Positions 61,046 to 64,000 of a stretch of DNA of 64,000 bases are shown one piece after another; position 1 is the first letter of the stretch, and each line of letters begins with the position of its first letter. The stretch is from Tyto alba (lineage: Eukaryota > Chordata > Aves > Strigiformes > Tytonidae): contig NW_024881296.1 in assembly GCF_018691265.1 (NCBI RefSeq), positions 5,797,427-5,861,426 of the forward strand, given 5' to 3'. Under the pieces are notes generated by a model. That model ran no database searches and was not told the DNA's origin. It saw nothing but the letters and a program-made list of their open reading frames with translations. Both the position numbers and the translations under genes were made by a program.

Positions 61046-61739
61046 TTTGCTTAGAGTTTCTTGCTTTGCAGGAGTAGACAAAACTCTCTGCAAACCACTT
61101 AGTTTTCACCATACTTTTGTTCTGATATCTTGTTTCAAAACATTTTCATCAAAGAGATACTAGAAGGGTCTGAAGGATGCTGCCGTGCTAGTTCACAGGG
61201 TCAAATTCAGAGGTGAGCTATGAGTTAACTCTGAAGCTCAGATCTCAAAAGAGCTGTTAAGAGCTGCTCTTTATGTGCAGAAGCAGGCTGCCTCTTCAGG
61301 ACCTCTGCAAACAGGGAGGACTGGACCCTTTATGCCACCCTCGCTAATAGGACATGTACCAGCACGGACACATACATGGTTAGGACAGGGTTCCATGAAG
61401 AACAAGCTAGTTCTGCCCATTTCATCACCAAACTCATACCAAACTGAGCCTTTTAAAAAGTTCTCATTTGACTCCCATTTTGCTGCCTTTCTCCCTCTCA
61501 TTTTGAGCCTTTGTGCTTCTGTTTTTGACTTGAAGGAAGAGCACCAAAATGCCAGGAAAAAAAGTTATTCTCACAAAATTTCAGACTTAAGAGCAACGTT
61601 TTGGGACTCTTACTTGAAACATTCTTGTGAGATTTCTGGCTTGCACAGTTAGAGAAGATTGCAATTTATGCTAATTCAGTGAAATAAATGTGTTTGTGAC
61701 AGCTTAATCCTTCAGGGGAAAAAAAGAAGGCAGTGTGTG

Positions 61740-61803
61740 TTGGACTCAAAGATCTTCAGGGTCTTTTCCAACCAAAATTATTCTATGGTTCTCTGATTCT
61801 ATT
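61740..61803 (+). mobile_element. CR1 LINE 3' terminus
   Basis: The text ttggactcaaagatcttcag, then GGTCTTTTCCAACC, then ATTATTCTATGG and CTGATTCTAT, is the standard 3' end of avian CR1 elements (TTGGACTCGATGATC...GGTCTTTTCCAACC...ATTCTATGATTCTATG). CR1 ends in such octamer-like repeats instead of poly(A). Only about 65 bp is present, a short 5'-truncated insertion. This is the clearest avian marker in the window. Confidence 0.92.
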
Positions 61804-62173
61804 TGTTTCTCCTGATAAAACTCTGAAGTGATGTTACCAGGCTTTGCAACAGATGATGACTTGATTCTTGATTTCTTATTTCTTTAGAAAACTGGCCCTT
61901 TTTGAAGCAATTCCTTTCTCTGGAGTGCTTTACTGGGCATGGACCTGACTTCAGAAGAACAGCAGAAATCTCAGACCACAAGTATAACAAGCTTACTTGG
62001 CTACCTACAATCTGTGTGACAGCTCCTGACTTTACACCAAAAGTACTTGCTTTGCACACAACAATTACATCAACCAAGTATGGGCATGAATGCTCTCCAA
62101 CTTAGGGGATCACTGAACCCAGAGCCTGAACACCGCACTTCAGAGTCACTTCTGTACTCCTGTTGAACATCCC
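61804..62173. other. spacer between two CR1 fragments
   Basis: About 370 bp with no recognised repeat or gene. A minus-strand frame of 92 codons (61799-62077) is without features. Confidence 0.4.
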
Positions 62174-62358
62174 TATAAGAAAGATGGAGCCAAACCTTTT
62201 ATCAGGGCCTGGTGCAATAGGAAAAGGGGTAATGGTTTTAAACTAAAAGAGGGTAGATTTAGACTAGATATAAGGAAAACATTTTTTACAATGGCGGTGG
62301 TGAAACTCTGGAACGTGTTGCCCAGAGAGTTGGTAGATGCCCCATCCCTGGAGTTAAT
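62174..62358 (+). mobile_element. CR1 LINE internal 3' segment
   Basis: High similarity to the region upstream of the CR1 3' end: TTTATCAGGGCCTGGTGCAA, GGGGTAATGGTTTTAAACT, GAGGGTAGATTTAGACTAGA, ACAATGGCGGTGGTGAAAC and GTTGCCCAGAGAG, ending at GATGCCCCATCCCTGGAG. It stops there, lacking the last 100 or so bp that CR1 insertions normally keep, so the 3' end was lost by deletion or a later event. It is the best-preserved CR1 body in the window. Confidence 0.9.
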
Positions 62359-64000
62359 TGGTACAGCCAATAACTCAAAGGAAGATAAAGCAATTTACAC
62401 AGCTGAGCAGTTGGCCCATTATGCCAAACTAGCATTATACACTTGATGTAAGTGGGCAAAAGGCCATGCCTGAGAAGGGAAGTCTCCTCTGGATGGCTGC
62501 AGGCTGTATAGGCTGAGATGCTCTGACCATGGTCACCATGATAAGCCAAACAGCCTCTGACAGGGCTGAACATTCTGGAGCAATAGGGGTGTATAGTAAC
62601 ATCATATGGAGGTAAGCACTCACGACAGGCTTGACTCCAGTTTTCCTGAAACATTGCTGGGTTAGTGGTGACTCAGCCACACACTTTTATTTGCATTGCT
62701 AACTGCAAACAAAACCGATGATTTAATCATCTGTCTGTACAAAAATAGAGCCCTATGTAAGCAACAGTGTTCCTTGAACAGGTTCTCATTGAAACAAACT
62801 ATTTGCTGGTTCTTAAATTAGAGATCAAGCCCTTATCTAGGAGTGTAAGGGGGTAGGTAGGTGGTCTATTGAAAAACTAACCTACTTTATGACTTTGGAT
62901 AAAAAAATATATAGGCAAGCTGGACTACACTGACAGTTGAACAAATCCATCTTACAGGGATTTGACTTGAAGTGAGTTCGCAGATTTTCACTCTTCACTC
63001 CAAAATGTTCCCCATTGTTCCAAATGGTCTAATTTCCAGAGGTCTGCTGGTGTCAGGGGTGGCCTGTGATGGGAGGTCATACACTGTCCTGGTCCTTCCT
63101 TTACACCTCAAACTCCCCAGGCCTGTCTGGCTACGATTAGGACTGCATGGTGGGAAAAGCAACATTAGAGGTACACAGGATAAAACTTCTCTTGGGTATC
63201 CACACTTAGGGATTTTTAAGGCAAAATGCAAAATATTTTTTTTTTTTTTAATTCCACCAGTACTCCCTGTTCCTGACTTTGTGTCTGTGCATGTGTGTGT
63301 GCATGAACATGTGTGTATATTCACTTGCACAAATGCCCTGCTTCTTTATAGGCTGCGGTTGAAGATATTCACATGCCAAAACTATTGATATCATCTGATC
63401 TCATGGGTCAATCTGACCTTCTGCAGATTTCTGCCCCAACACAAGTAAGAATGGCTAATTTTTCTGACATGCCACTTGTAGATGAAAATAGAACTGGAAA
63501 AGATTGACTTTCCAGGCAAAGATTCAATGTTCAACATCCAGGCATTTCAGAGATAGTTTTATAGACGAAGGCTGAAATGTGTAACCTGATGAAATTCAAA
63601 GTTTTAGGAATAAAAAATCCAGACATTGCATGGAGTCCTTCACAACACACTGACTGGGTATCAGTGTTTATTACACACTGCAAGGTTCATAACAGTAATG
63701 ATATGGCTGAAAATTCAGCAGTTCAGCAAACACCATGCACAAAAAAATGGACGCTATTGAGGTTCCCTGTTGTTGTTTTCAACTCTGAATTCTCTTCTGT
63801 GTGCTTGGATGATTGCAAGATAAACTTTCCCACCTTCATTCTCCAAGTCTGTACCTCATGCAGATGATTCAAAATGGAAGTGTTCCTGTGAAGTACTGAG
63901 AGTGATTTGAACTAATGTTCTTTACTCTGATGGAAAATTAGGAAATAAAGACAGACATTTCATTTAGAAAATCAGTTACTTGAATCTACTGCTGCAGTAT
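62359..64000. other. unique non-coding sequence
   Basis: No gene is recognised. A T run lies at about 63236-63250 and a TG-rich patch at 63285-63320. The plus-strand frame of 138 codons (62972-63388) spans the T run and shows no family features. Confidence 0.5.

Larger units (their letters stand above)
57915..61739. other. unique non-coding sequence
   Basis: No gene is recognised. It holds a GT-rich patch near 58629-58642, an AAAAC-type simple repeat (59426-59495) and a 47-bp-period duplication (60968-61045). 59345-59412 (GGGATCTGAAG..., ACTGAGATCTCATTTCATTG) faintly resembles old amniote repeat wording. Confidence 0.45.

Overview
The window looks like bird nuclear DNA. The repeats say so: several CR1 LINE fragments, one of them with the typical avian 3' end (61740-61803, CTCTGATTCTAT-type tail), and one about 1.05 kb LTR of the bird ERVL type (56870-57914). 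No mammalian SINE families are evident. The sequence does not allow an order or species to be named, and repeat names are given from memory of consensus sequences, not from a search.

No conventional protein-coding gene, rRNA, tRNA or CRISPR array can be supported in these 64 kb. The longest open frames (up to 207 codons) are about what chance gives, mostly in GC-rich or pyrimidine-rich stretches, and none reads like a known family. The window is best described as an intergenic desert or the inside of a very large intron. A few short open segments flanked by good splice signals are listed as candidate exons with low confidence. The best set is three segments at 25119-27463 whose reading frames join without a break and end in a stop.

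Layout. 1-11 kb: mostly unique AT-rich sequence with one old antisense CR1 (2195-2665) and a possible MIR scrap (5303-5370). 11-12 kb: an old sense CR1. 12-22 kb: unique sequence with homeodomain-motif-rich blocks (13575-13760, 16840-17000, 20340-20540) and a GC/CpG-rich block at 16010-16780. 22.6-24 kb: two old CR1 pieces, the first carrying a long C-rich tract. 24-35 kb: candidate regulatory blocks and candidate exons. 35.5-35.9 kb: an LTR-like sequence and an old repeat. 39.4-39.7 kb: another CR1. 40-56 kb: mainly unique, with regulatory-looking blocks at 43.5, 46.2 and 48.1 kb and a CpG-rich block at 47.7-48.0 kb. 56.9-57.9 kb: the solo ERVL LTR. 61.7-62.4 kb: two younger CR1 fragments in an unexpected order.

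If the window has a function, the likeliest is cis-regulatory: several islands dense in TAATTA-type sites and other developmental factor motifs, two of them next to CpG-rich blocks. That is inference; cross-species alignment would decide it. I found no clear sign of a new biological system.
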